DNA from: Micromonospora echinospora
Lineage (GTDB): Bacteria; Actinomycetota; Actinomycetes; Mycobacteriales; Micromonosporaceae
Direction of reading: 5' to 3'
DNA: 64,000 nt
NCBI RefSeq assembly: GCF_014203425.1
Contig: NZ_JACHJC010000001.1
Span: forward strand, 6,713,501 to 6,777,500
Both the position numbers and the translations under genes were made by a program. This document shows positions 46,394 to 57,217 of the stretch, one piece after another (position 1 is the first letter of the stretch; each line of letters begins with the position of its first letter). The notes below the pieces were generated by a model. It was not told where the DNA came from and made no database searches. It was given only the letters and a program-made list of their open reading frames with translations.

Positions 46394-48072
46394 CGCAGGG
46401 CGGCGGGGGCGTGGGCGGGGACGGCGGGGCGCCGCGGCGGCACCGGCCCCACCCGGGTGTACGGCGAGCCGGGCGCCGGGCGCGGGTCCGCCTCGCCCTT
46501 GTTCGGCCAGTACGACATCGCCCGCTCGGCCTGCGCGGTGATCGTCAGCGACGGGTTGACGCCCAGGTTCGCCGAGACCGCCGCGCCGTCGACCACGTGC
46601 AGCCCCGGGTGGCCGTACACCCGGTGCCACGGGTCGATCACCCCCTCGTCCGGGGTGGCGCCGATGACCGCGCCGCCGAGGATGTGCGCGGTCACCGGGA
46701 TGTTGAACGGCTCGGTGACCGCCCCGCCGGGGGTGCCGCCGATCTCCTCGGCGAGCAGCCGGGCCGCGGCGTTGCCGGCCGGGATCCACGTCGGGTTGGG
46801 CGCGCCGTGGCCGGGGCCGGAGACCAGCCGGCCCTTGCGGTACCGGGTGGTCAGCGAGTTGTCGACCGACTGCATGACGAGCGCTATCACGGTGCGCTCG
46901 GACCAGCGGCGCACGGACAGCATCCGTGCGGCCAGCACGGGCTGCCGGACGATGCTGCCCAGCCAGCGCCGGGCCCGGCGGGGACCGCCGTCGATTAGCA
47001 GCGACTGGAGCAGCCCCATCGCGTTGGAGCCCTTGCCGTAGCGGACCGGCTCGATGTGGGTCTGCGGGTCGGGGTGGAACGAGCTGGTGATCGCCACCCC
47101 CTCGGTGAAGTCGAGGCCGCGCCGCCGGGCCGCGCCGGGCGCCACCGAGGCGCCGAGGATGGCCTCGGAGTTGGTCCGGGTGAGCTCGCCGAGCCGGGGC
47201 GAGAGCGCCGGCAGCGCGCCGGTCGCCTTCATCTGGTGCAGCAGCCGCTGGGTGCCGAGCGCGCCGGCCGCGAAGACGACCTGGTCGGCGTGGATCACCT
47301 CGCGCCGCTTGCGCAGCCAGGCGCCGGTGCGTTCGGTGTGCACCGCGTACCCGCCGGCCGGGTCCGGGCGGACCGCGGTCACAGTGGTCAGCGGGTGCAC
47401 CTGCACGCCGAGCCGTTCGGCCAGCCAGAGGTAGTTCTTCACCAGCGTGTTCTTGGCGCCGTGCCGGCAGCCGGTCATGCACGACCCGCAGTGGCTGCAC
47501 CCGGTGCGGTCCGGCCCGGCTCCACCGAAGTACGGGTCGGCCACCCGCTCGCCGGGACGCCCGATGTGCACGCCGACCGGCGTCGGGTGGTAGGTGTGCG
47601 CCACCCCCATCCGCTCGGCCACTGCGCGAACGGCCTGGTCCGCCCGGGTGTCGATCGGGTACGTGGTGACGCCGAGCATCCGCTTCGCCTGGTCGTAGTG
47701 GCGGGCCAGCTCGTCGCGCCAGTCGGTGATGTCCCGCCACTGCGGGTCGGCGTAGAACGCGTCGAGCGGCTCGTAGAGCGTGTTCGCGTAGACCAGCGAG
47801 CCGCCGCCCACTCCGGCGCCGGAGAGCACGAGCACGCCACCGCCGGCCTTGCGGTCGGCCGAACGCAGCAGCGTGATCCGCTGGAGCCCGAAGCAGCCGA
47901 GCCGGGGCGCCCAGAGGAACCGCCGCGCCCGCCAGGACGTACGCGGGAACTCGTCGTCGGCGAAGCGCCGCCCCGCCTCCAGGACGCCTACCGAGTAACC
48001 CTTCTCGGCCAGCCGCAGCGCGGTGACGCTGCCGCCGAACCCGGACCCGATGACGACCACGTCGTAGCGCAT
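46390..48072 (-). CDS. GMC-family FAD oxidoreductase (ChoD-like)
   Basis: This 560-residue flavoprotein has the N-terminal dinucleotide motif VVIGSGFGGSVTALRLAEKG, the LSGAGVGGGSLVYAN segment and the C-terminal GMC region (HILGGAVIG, then VYGHPGLHVVDGAAVSANLG). A cysteine cluster CSHCGSCMTGC (CxxCxxCxxxC) near residue 190 suggests an iron-sulfur site. Neighbourhood with guaB/guaB3/guaA parallels the mycobacterial choD locus. Cholesterol oxidase activity should not be assumed; the substrate is unknown. Confidence 0.85.
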   Translation of the reverse strand: MRYDVVVIGSGFGGSVTALRLAEKGYSVGVLEAGRRFADDEFPRTSWRARRFLWAPRLGCFGLQRITLLRSADRKAGGGVLVLSGAGVGGGSLVYANTLYEPLDAFYADPQWRDITDWRDELARHYDQAKRMLGVTTYPIDTRADQAVRAVAERMGVAHTYHPTPVGVHIGRPGERVADPYFGGAGPDRTGCSHCGSCMTGCRHGAKNTLVKNYLWLAERLGVQVHPLTTVTAVRPDPAGGYAVHTERTGAWLRKRREVIHADQVVFAAGALGTQRLLHQMKATGALPALSPRLGELTRTNSEAILGASVAPGAARRRGLDFTEGVAITSSFHPDPQTHIEPVRYGKGSNAMGLLQSLLIDGGPRRARRWLGSIVRQPVLAARMLSVRRWSERTVIALVMQSVDNSLTTRYRKGRLVSGPGHGAPNPTWIPAGNAAARLLAEEIGGTPGGAVTEPFNIPVTAHILGGAVIGATPDEGVIDPWHRVYGHPGLHVVDGAAVSANLGVNPSLTITAQAERAMSYWPNKGEADPRPAPGSPYTRVGPVPPRRPAVPAHAPAALR

Positions 48073-48212
48073 GGACGCATCATTACCGACGAGTAGCTAT
48101 AGCGCCAACGAGGCTTTTTCGCACATCATGCAGAGCGCTCGATCGCCGGGATTCCCGCCGCTGCAACCTGTCGGCCACCCTGGCGCGTCGAATCACACGG
48201 GGAGGCACGAAC

Positions 48213-49313
48213 GTGACGAGACGACGCCTGCTGGGCCTGGCCGCGCTGGTGGCCGCGCTGCTGGTGGCCACCGCAGCGGTGGTGACCACCCGGCTGGTGG
48301 CCGACCGCCCGGCCGCCCCGTCCGCCGGACCGAGCACCACCCCGCCGGCCTCGCCGACGCCCGCCCCGACCACCGCCAGCCCGACGCCGCCGCCCGGCGC
48401 CGACCTGAAAGGCCCGCTCAACCTGCTGCTCGTCGGCGTCGACACCCGGGTCAGCATCCCCGGCTGGGAGCCGCACGCCGACGCCGTGCTGCTGCTGCAC
48501 GTACCCGCCGGGCTGGACCGGGCGTACCTGTTCTCGCTCCCCCGCGACCTGGTGGTGGACATCCCCGCCTACCCGAAGGCCCGCTACCCGGGCGGCCGGA
48601 CCAAGCTCACCCACGCGATGAGCTACGGCAGCCGGGTGCCGGGCGACAAGGCCAACCCCAGCACCGCCCAGGGGTACGAGCTGCTGCGCGCCACCGTCTC
48701 CCGCTACACCGGGCTGCGCATCGACGCCGGGGCGGTGATCACGTTCGGCGGCTTCGACAAGCTGGTGGACACGCTCGGCGGGGTGGACCTCTACGTGGAC
48801 CAGCGGGTCGCATCCCGGCACCGCCGCCCGGACGGCACCATGCGGACGCTGAGCGGCGGCGGCTACATCGGTCCGCAGATGGTCTACGAGAAGGGCACCC
48901 GGCACCTGACCGGCTGGCAGGCGCTGGACTACGCGCGGCAGCGCTACACCGCCGGTGGCGACTACACCCGGCAGCGGCACCAGCAGCAACTGCTCCGGGC
49001 GCTGGCCCGCAAGATCGTCGACGAGGGCACCGCCCGCGACCCGCAGCGGGTCGAGCAGGTCGTCGCCGCGCTCGGCAGGACCCTGGTGTACGCCGGAGGC
49101 GGCCGGCAGCTGATCGACTTCGCGTATGCCCTGGGTGGCGTGCCGGCGGACCGGCTCACGCTCGTCGTGCTGCCCGGCGCCGGGGTGAGCAGCGGCGGCG
49201 CGTACCGGGGCGAGCAGCTCAAGCCGCTCGGCCGCGACTTCCTCACCGCGCTGCGCGGTGGACGGGTCGACGCCTTCCTGACCGCCCACCCGTCGCTGCG
49301 CGTCAAGAACTGA
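48213..49313 (+). CDS. LytR-CpsA-Psr family protein
   Basis: This 366-residue protein has an N-terminal signal-anchor (RRRLLGLAALVAALLVATAAVV), a Pro/Thr/Ser linker and an LCP domain (LLLVGVDTR, then LFSLPRDLVVDIP with the conserved arginine, and GVDLYVDQRV). LCP enzymes attach teichoic acid, arabinogalactan or other glycopolymers to peptidoglycan. GTG 48213 follows GGGGAGG. It converges on the M1 peptidase gene with only a 6-bp gap. Confidence 0.9.
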   Translation: MTRRRLLGLAALVAALLVATAAVVTTRLVADRPAAPSAGPSTTPPASPTPAPTTASPTPPPGADLKGPLNLLLVGVDTRVSIPGWEPHADAVLLLHVPAGLDRAYLFSLPRDLVVDIPAYPKARYPGGRTKLTHAMSYGSRVPGDKANPSTAQGYELLRATVSRYTGLRIDAGAVITFGGFDKLVDTLGGVDLYVDQRVASRHRRPDGTMRTLSGGGYIGPQMVYEKGTRHLTGWQALDYARQRYTAGGDYTRQRHQQQLLRALARKIVDEGTARDPQRVEQVVAALGRTLVYAGGGRQLIDFAYALGGVPADRLTLVVLPGAGVSSGGAYRGEQLKPLGRDFLTALRGGRVDAFLTAHPSLRVKN

Positions 49314-49319
49314 CGCGAC

Positions 49320-50777
49320 CTACAGCGGCTTCGGGGTGGGCGGGCGTTCGGTGCCGTACAGCCACGGGTCGAAGACCTTCGCCAGCTTCTTGCCGGAGAC
49401 CCGCTCGGCCAGCGCCACGAAGTCGGCGGTGGTGGCGTTGCCGTTCTTCCGCTCCGCCGCCCAGGTACGCAGGACGGAGAAGAACGCGGTGTCGCCCACC
49501 GCCACCCGCAGCGCGTGCACTGTCATCCCGCCCCGCTCGTAGACCGAGCGGCTGAACAGGTTCTCCACCCCCGGCTTGCCCGGCGGCGTCCGCCACACCT
49601 GCGCGCCGGCGTTCGCGTACTTCTGGTCGAACGTGCGTTGCACGGTGGTCGAGCCGCTGTGCTCGGCCCACAGCCACTCCGCGTACGTGGCCAGCCCTTC
49701 GTTGAGCCAGATGTCCTGCCAGCGCTGGATCGACACGCTGTTGCCGTACCACTGGTGGGCCAGCTCGTGCGCGACCACGCCGGTGTTGTCGCCCTGCCGG
49801 AAGAAGCTGGCCGAGTAGACCGGACGGCTCTGCGTCTCCAACGCGTACCGGATCCGCTCGTCGGCGATCACCACCCCGCCGTACGAGTCGAACGGGTACG
49901 GCCCGAAGACGCTCTCCAGGTAGTCGGCGACCTCGACGGTGCGGGCGATCGACCGGTCCGGGGCGCCCTGGGGCAGCTGCGTAGTGACCGCGCTGTACAC
50001 CGGCCGTCCCTTGTGCTTGCCGGTGGTGACCCGGAACTTGCCGATCGCCACAGTGGTCAGGTAGCTGGCGGTCGGCGCGCCCTCCGACCACTTCCAGGTG
50101 GTCCAGTCGCCGCTTGTCGTCTTCCCCTTCGGCACGCCGTTGGAGACCGCCGTCAGTCCCTTCGGGACGGTCAGCTCGATGTCGTAGGTGGCCTTGTCCG
50201 ACGGGTGGTCGTTCACCGGGTACCAGGTGCTCGCCGACTCCGGTTGCCCGAGCGCGATCGCCCCGTCGGAGGTGTGCAGCCAGCCGCCCTCGCCCAGCGC
50301 CTCGGTCCGCAGCGCCTCCGGTCGCCCGTCGTACCGGACCTCGGCGGTGAACCCGTTGCCGGAGGTCAGCCCGGTGGCCGGGGTGATCACCAGCTCGTTC
50401 CCGGTGCGGCGGTGCCCGGCGGCGGCACCGTCCACGCTGACCGAGCGGACGGTCAGCCCGGCCAGGTCCAGGTTGAACGCGGACAGGTCGGCGGTCGCGG
50501 TGGCCCGAAGCGTGGTGGTGCCGTTGAGCCTGTCCGTCTCCGGGTCGTAGCGCACCTTCACCGTGTAGTGCGCGACGTCGTAGCCGCCGTTGCCGTAGCT
50601 CGGGAAATAGGGGTCTCCGGCGCCGGCCGCGCCCGCCGCGAAGCTGCGCGTGGCCGCCGGGGCGGCAGTGGTGGGAGCCGCCGGTCCCGGGTCCGGCTCG
50701 GCCGAGCCGCAGCCGGCCACCAGCAGCGTCGCGCAGGCCAGCAGCCCGAGCCGTCGTCGTCCGCCGCGCCGCGTCAT
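49320..50777 (-). CDS. M1-family metallopeptidase, lipoprotein (first copy)
   Basis: A 485-residue exported aminopeptidase-type enzyme. The lipobox is LVAGC (Cys23). Zinc ligands are HELAH at residues 337-341 and Glu360 in WLNEGLATYAEW, the M1 HExxH-x18-E pattern. The exopeptidase motif is not the classical GAMEN; the corresponding region reads DSYGGVVI. The length is short for M1 and lacks the C-terminal helical domain. ATG 50777 follows GGAGGGATCGAGG. A paralogue lies 89 bp upstream. Confidence 0.88.
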   Translation of the reverse strand: MTRRGGRRRLGLLACATLLVAGCGSAEPDPGPAAPTTAAPAATRSFAAGAAGAGDPYFPSYGNGGYDVAHYTVKVRYDPETDRLNGTTTLRATATADLSAFNLDLAGLTVRSVSVDGAAAGHRRTGNELVITPATGLTSGNGFTAEVRYDGRPEALRTEALGEGGWLHTSDGAIALGQPESASTWYPVNDHPSDKATYDIELTVPKGLTAVSNGVPKGKTTSGDWTTWKWSEGAPTASYLTTVAIGKFRVTTGKHKGRPVYSAVTTQLPQGAPDRSIARTVEVADYLESVFGPYPFDSYGGVVIADERIRYALETQSRPVYSASFFRQGDNTGVVAHELAHQWYGNSVSIQRWQDIWLNEGLATYAEWLWAEHSGSTTVQRTFDQKYANAGAQVWRTPPGKPGVENLFSRSVYERGGMTVHALRVAVGDTAFFSVLRTWAAERKNGNATTADFVALAERVSGKKLAKVFDPWLYGTERPPTPKPL

Positions 50778-50866
50778 CGCCTCGATCCCTCCGGGGTCCC
50801 GAACAGCGGCCCCGCCCACGGGCCGCTCCGCCCGCGGCAGCCTACCCAGCGGCGGTCACGCCCACG

Positions 50867-52261
50867 TCACGGCAGTCCCGGTGGCGTCGCGCCGACCAGC
50901 CAGGCGTCCAGCAGCGACCGCAGTGGCCGCCCGGACGTGCGTTCGGCGTACCCGACGAAGTCGGCGGTGGTGACGTTGCCGTTGCGGTGCTGCGCCAGCC
51001 AGCCGCGCAGGACGCGGTAGAACGTCTCGTCGCCCACCGCGCGGCGCAGCGCGTGCACCGCGAGCGCGCCCCGCTGGTAGACCGCGTCGCCGAACATCCC
51101 GGACCGGCCCGGGTCGACTGTGGGCTTCGACCAGTCCGTCACCGCGTACCGCTCGGCCGCGGTCTGCGCCACCGTCCGCCCACCGTCGTGCTCGGCCCAG
51201 AGCCATTCGGCGTACGTGGCGAAGCCCTCGTTGAGCCAGATGTCGCTCCACCGGGCCACCGAGACGCTGTCGCCGAACCACTGGTGGGCCAGCTCGTGCG
51301 CGACCACTTCGGTGTTCGGGCGGTCGTCCCGGAAGAAGCCCGGCCCGTAGACCGGCCGGCTCTGCGTCTCCAGCGCGTACCGGATGCGCTCGTCGGCCAC
51401 CACGATCCCGCCGTACGCCTCGAACGGGTACGGGCCGAAGCGCGCGGCCAGGAAGTCGGCGATCTCGCCGGTGCGGGCCACCGACGCGGCGGCCGGCCCG
51501 TCCGCGGGCAGCGCCGCGGCGACGGCGGTGACCAGCGGCTTGCCCGCGTGCGTGCCGGTTCTGACCCGGTAGTCGCCGATCACCAGCGTGCTCAGGTAGC
51601 TGGCCATCGGCGCGCGCTCCGACCAGCGCCAGGTGGTCCAGCCGCCGGCGCTGGTGCGGCTTTGCGGCACGCCGTTCGCGAGCGCGGCGAGCCCGTCCGG
51701 CACGGTGACCGCGAAGTCGTACGTGGCCTTGTCCGACGGGTGGTCGTTGACCGGGTACCAGGTGCTCGCCGACTCCGGCTGGCCGAGCGCTATCGCGCCG
51801 TCCGGTGTGGCGTGGAAGCCGCCGTCGCCGAGTTCGGCGTTCGGCAGCGGTTCCGGCACACCGCCGTACGTCACCTCGACGGTGAGCCGCTTCCCCGACG
51901 GCAGCCCGCGCGGCGGGGTGACGATCAGCTCGGCGCCGTCGTGGCGGTGTTTCGCCGCCTCCCCGCCCACCCGGACCCGCTCGACGTCCAGCCCGGCCAG
52001 GTCGAGCTGGAACCGGGACAGCGCACGGGTGGTGGTGACGGTCAGCGTGGCCGTTCCGGTGAGCTTGTCGCCGGCCGGGTCGTAGCGCACGTCCAGCGCG
52101 TAGTGGCCCACGTCGTAGCCGCCGTTGCCTGCTCCCGGCACGTACGGGTCACCGACGTCCGCCGCGCCCGCCCGGAACCCGTTGTCGTCGCCGCCCGTGC
52201 ACCCGCCGGCCGCGAGCGCCACCGCCACCAGCCCTGCCGCCCAGATCCGCCGCCGCCTCAC
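50867..52261 (-). CDS. M1-family metallopeptidase, lipoprotein (second copy)
   Basis: This 464-residue paralogue of the adjacent gene product has lipobox AAGGC (Cys21), HELAH at residues 322-326 and Glu345. The two share long identical stretches such as ALGQPESASTWYPVNDHPSD and KATYD. They form a tandem, same-strand duplication. Both are probably surface lipoproteins acting on exported peptides; the substrates are unknown. Confidence 0.88.
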   Translation of the reverse strand: MRRRRIWAAGLVAVALAAGGCTGGDDNGFRAGAADVGDPYVPGAGNGGYDVGHYALDVRYDPAGDKLTGTATLTVTTTRALSRFQLDLAGLDVERVRVGGEAAKHRHDGAELIVTPPRGLPSGKRLTVEVTYGGVPEPLPNAELGDGGFHATPDGAIALGQPESASTWYPVNDHPSDKATYDFAVTVPDGLAALANGVPQSRTSAGGWTTWRWSERAPMASYLSTLVIGDYRVRTGTHAGKPLVTAVAAALPADGPAAASVARTGEIADFLAARFGPYPFEAYGGIVVADERIRYALETQSRPVYGPGFFRDDRPNTEVVAHELAHQWFGDSVSVARWSDIWLNEGFATYAEWLWAEHDGGRTVAQTAAERYAVTDWSKPTVDPGRSGMFGDAVYQRGALAVHALRRAVGDETFYRVLRGWLAQHRNGNVTTADFVGYAERTSGRPLRSLLDAWLVGATPPGLP

Positions 52262-52331
52262 CCGGCGAGCCTAGACGCGCGACGGCGCGGGCGGGGCCGG
52301 AACACGTCCGGGCCGCCGCCCGCGCCGTCGT

Positions 52332-52366
52332 GCGGTGCTCAGCGGTGCTCAGCGGTGCTCAGCGGT
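52332..52366. repeat. 10-bp tandem repeat over the guaB3 stop codon
   Basis: GCGGTGCTCA is repeated three times and followed by GCGGT. The guaB3 stop codon (minus strand TGA, 52359-52361) is inside the last unit, so duplication units lie just beyond the coding end. Confidence 0.85.
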
Positions 52367-53477
52367 CGAGGACCAGCCCGACCTTCTGGAACTCCTTCAG
52401 GTCGCGGTAGCCGCACTTGGCCATCGCGCGGCGCAGGCCGCCGAAGAGGTTGAGCTGGCCGTCCGGCTCGTCGGCCGGGCCGAACAGCAGCTTCTCCATC
52501 GAGCCGAGCGGCTCGCCGGCCACCTCGAACGCGCCCCGGGGCAGCGACGGGTGGCTGGCCGCGGAGTGCCACCAGGCGCCGCCGGCCGGCGCCTCCGCGC
52601 AGAGCGAGAGCGGCTCGCCGAGCATCACCGCGTCCGCGCCGCAGCCGAGCGCCTTGGCGATGTCGCCGGAGGTCTGCATGTCGCCGTCGGCGATCAGGTG
52701 CACGTACCGGCCGCCGGTCTCGTCCAGGTAGTCGCGGCGGGCCGCGGCGGCGTCGGCGATCGCGGTGGCCATCGGCACCCGGATGCCGAGCACCGACTCG
52801 GTGGTCGACCAGTCGTCGCCGCCGATGCCCACGATCACGCCGGCCGCGCCGGTACGCATCAGGTGCAGCGCGGTCTTGTAGTCGGTGCAGCCGCCGACGA
52901 CGACCGGCAGGTCCAGGTCGGCGATGAACTCCTTGAGGTTCAGCGGCTCGTCGGTGGTGGAGACGTGCTCGGCCGAGACGAGCGTGCCCTGGATGACCAG
53001 GATGTCCACACCCGCGTCGAGGATCACCGGGGCCAGCGCCAGGGTGTGCTGCGGGGAGACCCGCACCGCCACCGTGCCGCCGCCGTCGCGCAGCTCGCGT
53101 ACCCGCTCGGCGATCAGGTCGGGCCGGATCGGCTCGGCGTAGACCTCCTGGAGGCGCTTGGTCGCCCGCGCGTCCTCGCCGAGACCGGCAAGCTCCTCCA
53201 GCACCTTGGCCGGGTTCTCGTACCGGGTCCAGAGGCCCTCGACGTTGAGCACCCCGAGGCCGCCGAGCTGACCCAGCCGGACCGCCGAGGCGGGGCTCAT
53301 GGTCGCGTCCGAGGGGTGGCCGACACAGGGGATGCCGAACTGGTACGCGTCGAGCTGCCACGCGGTGGAGACGTCGTCGACGTCCCGGGTGCGGCGGCTC
53401 GGCACGATGGCGATGTCGTCCAGGTGGTAGCCGCGCTGCGCGGTCTTGCCCAGCCCGATCTCGACCACGTCACGCAT
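52359..53477 (-). CDS. guaB3: GuaB3-family IMP dehydrogenase-related protein
   Basis: This 372-residue TIM-barrel protein of the IMPDH/GMPR superfamily has the N-terminal VEIGLGKTAQRGYHLDDIAIVPSRR and the phosphate-binding region with GCTDYKTALHLMRTGAAGV. It has no CBS domains. At the place of the IMPDH catalytic cysteine loop it has VIQGTLVSAEH rather than GAICTTR, so the usual thioimidate mechanism is not expected. It lies 30 bp after guaB on the same strand, as in other actinobacteria. Confidence 0.9.
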   Translation of the reverse strand: MRDVVEIGLGKTAQRGYHLDDIAIVPSRRTRDVDDVSTAWQLDAYQFGIPCVGHPSDATMSPASAVRLGQLGGLGVLNVEGLWTRYENPAKVLEELAGLGEDARATKRLQEVYAEPIRPDLIAERVRELRDGGGTVAVRVSPQHTLALAPVILDAGVDILVIQGTLVSAEHVSTTDEPLNLKEFIADLDLPVVVGGCTDYKTALHLMRTGAAGVIVGIGGDDWSTTESVLGIRVPMATAIADAAAARRDYLDETGGRYVHLIADGDMQTSGDIAKALGCGADAVMLGEPLSLCAEAPAGGAWWHSAASHPSLPRGAFEVAGEPLGSMEKLLFGPADEPDGQLNLFGGLRRAMAKCGYRDLKEFQKVGLVLDR

Positions 53478-53507
53478 GGGGGACTCCAGGTGGTTGGGGG
53501 TGGTGGG

Positions 53508-55154
<1,647 letters not shown>

Positions 55155-55267
55155 TCATCGTACCCACTGGCCCGTCCCCGCCCGGGCAGCGGCGGGCCCG
55201 GGGGTAGGCAGGGCCACAGCGCGGGCTGGGGCGGGCTTTCCGGCGGCCCGGGGTCTACGGTGAGGGG

Positions 55268-55672
55268 GTGCACGACGAGCCCATCGACCCGTTCAACGGC
55301 GATCCCGCCGATCCGGCTGCCGGTCTGCACGATCCCGGCGACGACGACGCGCTCGACCCGCTGACCGACGTCGAGCGCCAGGACGTGCTGGAGGATCTCG
55401 CCGACCTGGAGATCTACCAGGCGCTGCTCCAGCCGATCGGGGTGCGCGGCCTGGTGATCGAGTGCGAGGACTGCCGCGAGCCCCACTACTTCGACTGGGA
55501 CCTGCTGCGCGGCAATCTGCGCCACCTGCTCAACTCGGGGCGCCCCCGGGTGCACGAGCCGGCCTACGACCCGGACCCGGACCATTACGTGAGCTGGGAC
55601 TACGCCCGCGGCTACGCCGACGGCGTGCACGACACGCTCACCGAGGGCACCGACGAGTCCAGCGAGAGCTGA
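55268..55672 (+). CDS. DUF5319 protein
   Basis: This 134-residue acidic protein has DPFNGDPADPA near the start and a central region with a CEDC pair (VIECEDCREPHYFDWDLLRG), followed by SWDYARGYADG. It matches what I know of DUF5319, a conserved actinobacterial family often next to guaB and sigD/whiB genes. Function unknown. GTG 55268. It is divergent from guaB. Confidence 0.82.
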   Translation: MHDEPIDPFNGDPADPAAGLHDPGDDDALDPLTDVERQDVLEDLADLEIYQALLQPIGVRGLVIECEDCREPHYFDWDLLRGNLRHLLNSGRPRVHEPAYDPDPDHYVSWDYARGYADGVHDTLTEGTDESSES

Positions 55673-55690
55673 GCGCCGACGGCCTGGGCG

Positions 55691-56503
55691 TCAGGCCACC
55701 AGGCCGGCCCGGAACCCGGCCGCCACGGCGTGTGCCCGGTCCCGCGCGCCGAGCTTGCGGAACAACCGCCGGGCGTGCGTCTTGACCGTGTCCTCGGAGA
55801 CGAACAGCTCCCGCCCGATCTCCGCGTTGCTCTTGCCCTCGGCCATGCCGAGCAGCACCTGAAGCTCCCGCTCGGTCAGCCCGACCGCGCCGCGCGGCGT
55901 CCGCGCCGGGCGCTGGGCGGCACCCGGCCGGGGCGCCTCCGCCGCGTCCGCCGCCGCCGGGTCCTCCGCGTCCTCACCCCGTTGCACAGGCACCACGGTG
56001 GGCAGGCCCGCGGCATCCACCGGCACCGCCGCCGGCCAGCCGGGCCCACCCTGGGTACGCCCCGCCGACCGGGCCGGGCCGCCGACCGCGGCCGCGTCCC
56101 GGGCGGTGTCCGCCACCCGGTGCCGGTTGCTCCGCCCGGGGGCGGAGAGCAGCAGCAGCGCCTTGGCGACCGCGCTGGTCAGGTCGTGGTCGGCGTTCTG
56201 GATCAGTCCGCGAGCGCCGGCGCTGATGGTGGCCGCCGCCGACTCCGACTCCTCGGCGCCGAGCAGCAGCACCGCCGCCTGCGGCGCGCGGGCCAGCACC
56301 CGGCGCACGAAACCGACGCTGTCCGGCCGGGTCAGGGCGGTGTCGGCGAGCACCACGTCCACCGGACGCTCGGCGAGCCGCAACATCACCTCCGGATCGG
56401 AGACGGCCGTCCGGACGACGCCGGACAGCCCGAGCCGCGCCGCGGCGGAGGTCAGATGCTGGGCCGCCAATGGTGTCCGAACGCACACAAGAACACTACG
56501 CAC
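55691..56503 (-). CDS. BldM-like atypical response regulator
   Basis: This 270-residue protein has a LuxR helix-turn-helix very like Streptomyces BldM (LTERELQVLLGMAEGKSNAE, then DTVKTHARRLFRKLGA). The receiver retains an aspartate at position 54, but the acidic pair near the N-terminus is Val8-Arg9, so phosphorylation is unlikely. A 60-residue Ala/Pro-rich linker separates the domains. GTG 56503 follows GAGGAG. A role in sporulation or development is inferred from BldM. Confidence 0.8.
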   Translation of the reverse strand: MRSVLVCVRTPLAAQHLTSAAARLGLSGVVRTAVSDPEVMLRLAERPVDVVLADTALTRPDSVGFVRRVLARAPQAAVLLLGAEESESAAATISAGARGLIQNADHDLTSAVAKALLLLSAPGRSNRHRVADTARDAAAVGGPARSAGRTQGGPGWPAAVPVDAAGLPTVVPVQRGEDAEDPAAADAAEAPRPGAAQRPARTPRGAVGLTERELQVLLGMAEGKSNAEIGRELFVSEDTVKTHARRLFRKLGARDRAHAVAAGFRAGLVA

Positions 56504-56755
56504 AGTGGGCTCCTCTCCGACTCAGAGCAGACCATGCGGAGGTGGGCTCGGGAGGGGGTTCCGGGCAATCATCCGAACTTTTCCGACAGATGGGGCATAT
56601 GCCGCCGAGTGTCCGAGGTTTTCGATCACAGATGTGTGAGGCGGGGACGGCTCGGGTACCGAGGGGTTCATCCGGAACCGGCATCCCGCGCGGACCGCCG
56701 CCCGGTAGCTGGCCACGAACATTCTCCGCGGTGCCGCGCGGGAGGAGGGGTGCTG

Positions 56756-57139
56756 ATGTCGAACGTACGTAGGCTGCCTGGACCGATCGACGAGCTCTGG
56801 GACTGGCAGCGGCTCGGGGCCTGCCGTGGCCGCGACAGCGCGCAGTTCTTCCACCCGGACGGCGAGCGCGGCTCCTCCCGGCAGCGCCGTGAGATGGGTG
56901 CCAAGTCCGTCTGCCGCGCCTGCCCGGTACGCGCCGAGTGCGCAGCGCACGCGCTCTCCGTCCGCGAGCCGTACGGCGTCTGGGGCGGGTTCAGCGAGTC
57001 CGAGCGGCTGCGGCTGCTCGCGCTCGGCTGGGAGGACCTGGCCGACCGCCGGCAGACCCGAGTGGACATCGCCCGGCTGGAGACCCGCCTCGGCCGGCCG
57101 CACAACACCGCCGTGCCGGACCAGCGCAAGGTCGCCTGA
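56756..57139 (+). CDS. WhiB-family iron-sulfur regulator (WhiB3-like)
   Basis: This 127-residue Wbl protein has four cluster cysteines at residues 23, 53, 56 and 62, the FFHPDGERG segment and the GVWGG turn (residues 74-78), followed by a basic tail. Its opening (PGPxDELWDWQ) and context near guaB and groEL resemble mycobacterial whiB3. Wbl proteins bind [4Fe-4S] clusters and usually act with sigma factor region 4. ATG 56756 follows GGAGGAGGGG. It is divergent from the BldM-like gene. Confidence 0.9.
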   Translation: MSNVRRLPGPIDELWDWQRLGACRGRDSAQFFHPDGERGSSRQRREMGAKSVCRACPVRAECAAHALSVREPYGVWGGFSESERLRLLALGWEDLADRRQTRVDIARLETRLGRPHNTAVPDQRKVA

Positions 57140-57155
57140 CCGGCTTCACGACCCC

Positions 57156-57189
57156 CGACGCCGCGCCCCGATTCCGGGGCGCGGCGTCG
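57156..57189 (+). terminator. Terminator of the WhiB-family gene
   Basis: A perfect 15-bp stem (CGACGCCGCGCCCCG with CGGGGCGCGGCGTCG) and a 4-base loop lie 17 bases after the stop codon. Confidence 0.85.
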
Positions 57190-57217
57190 TCGCGTCGGGC
57201 CCGCTCGGCCCCCGCGT

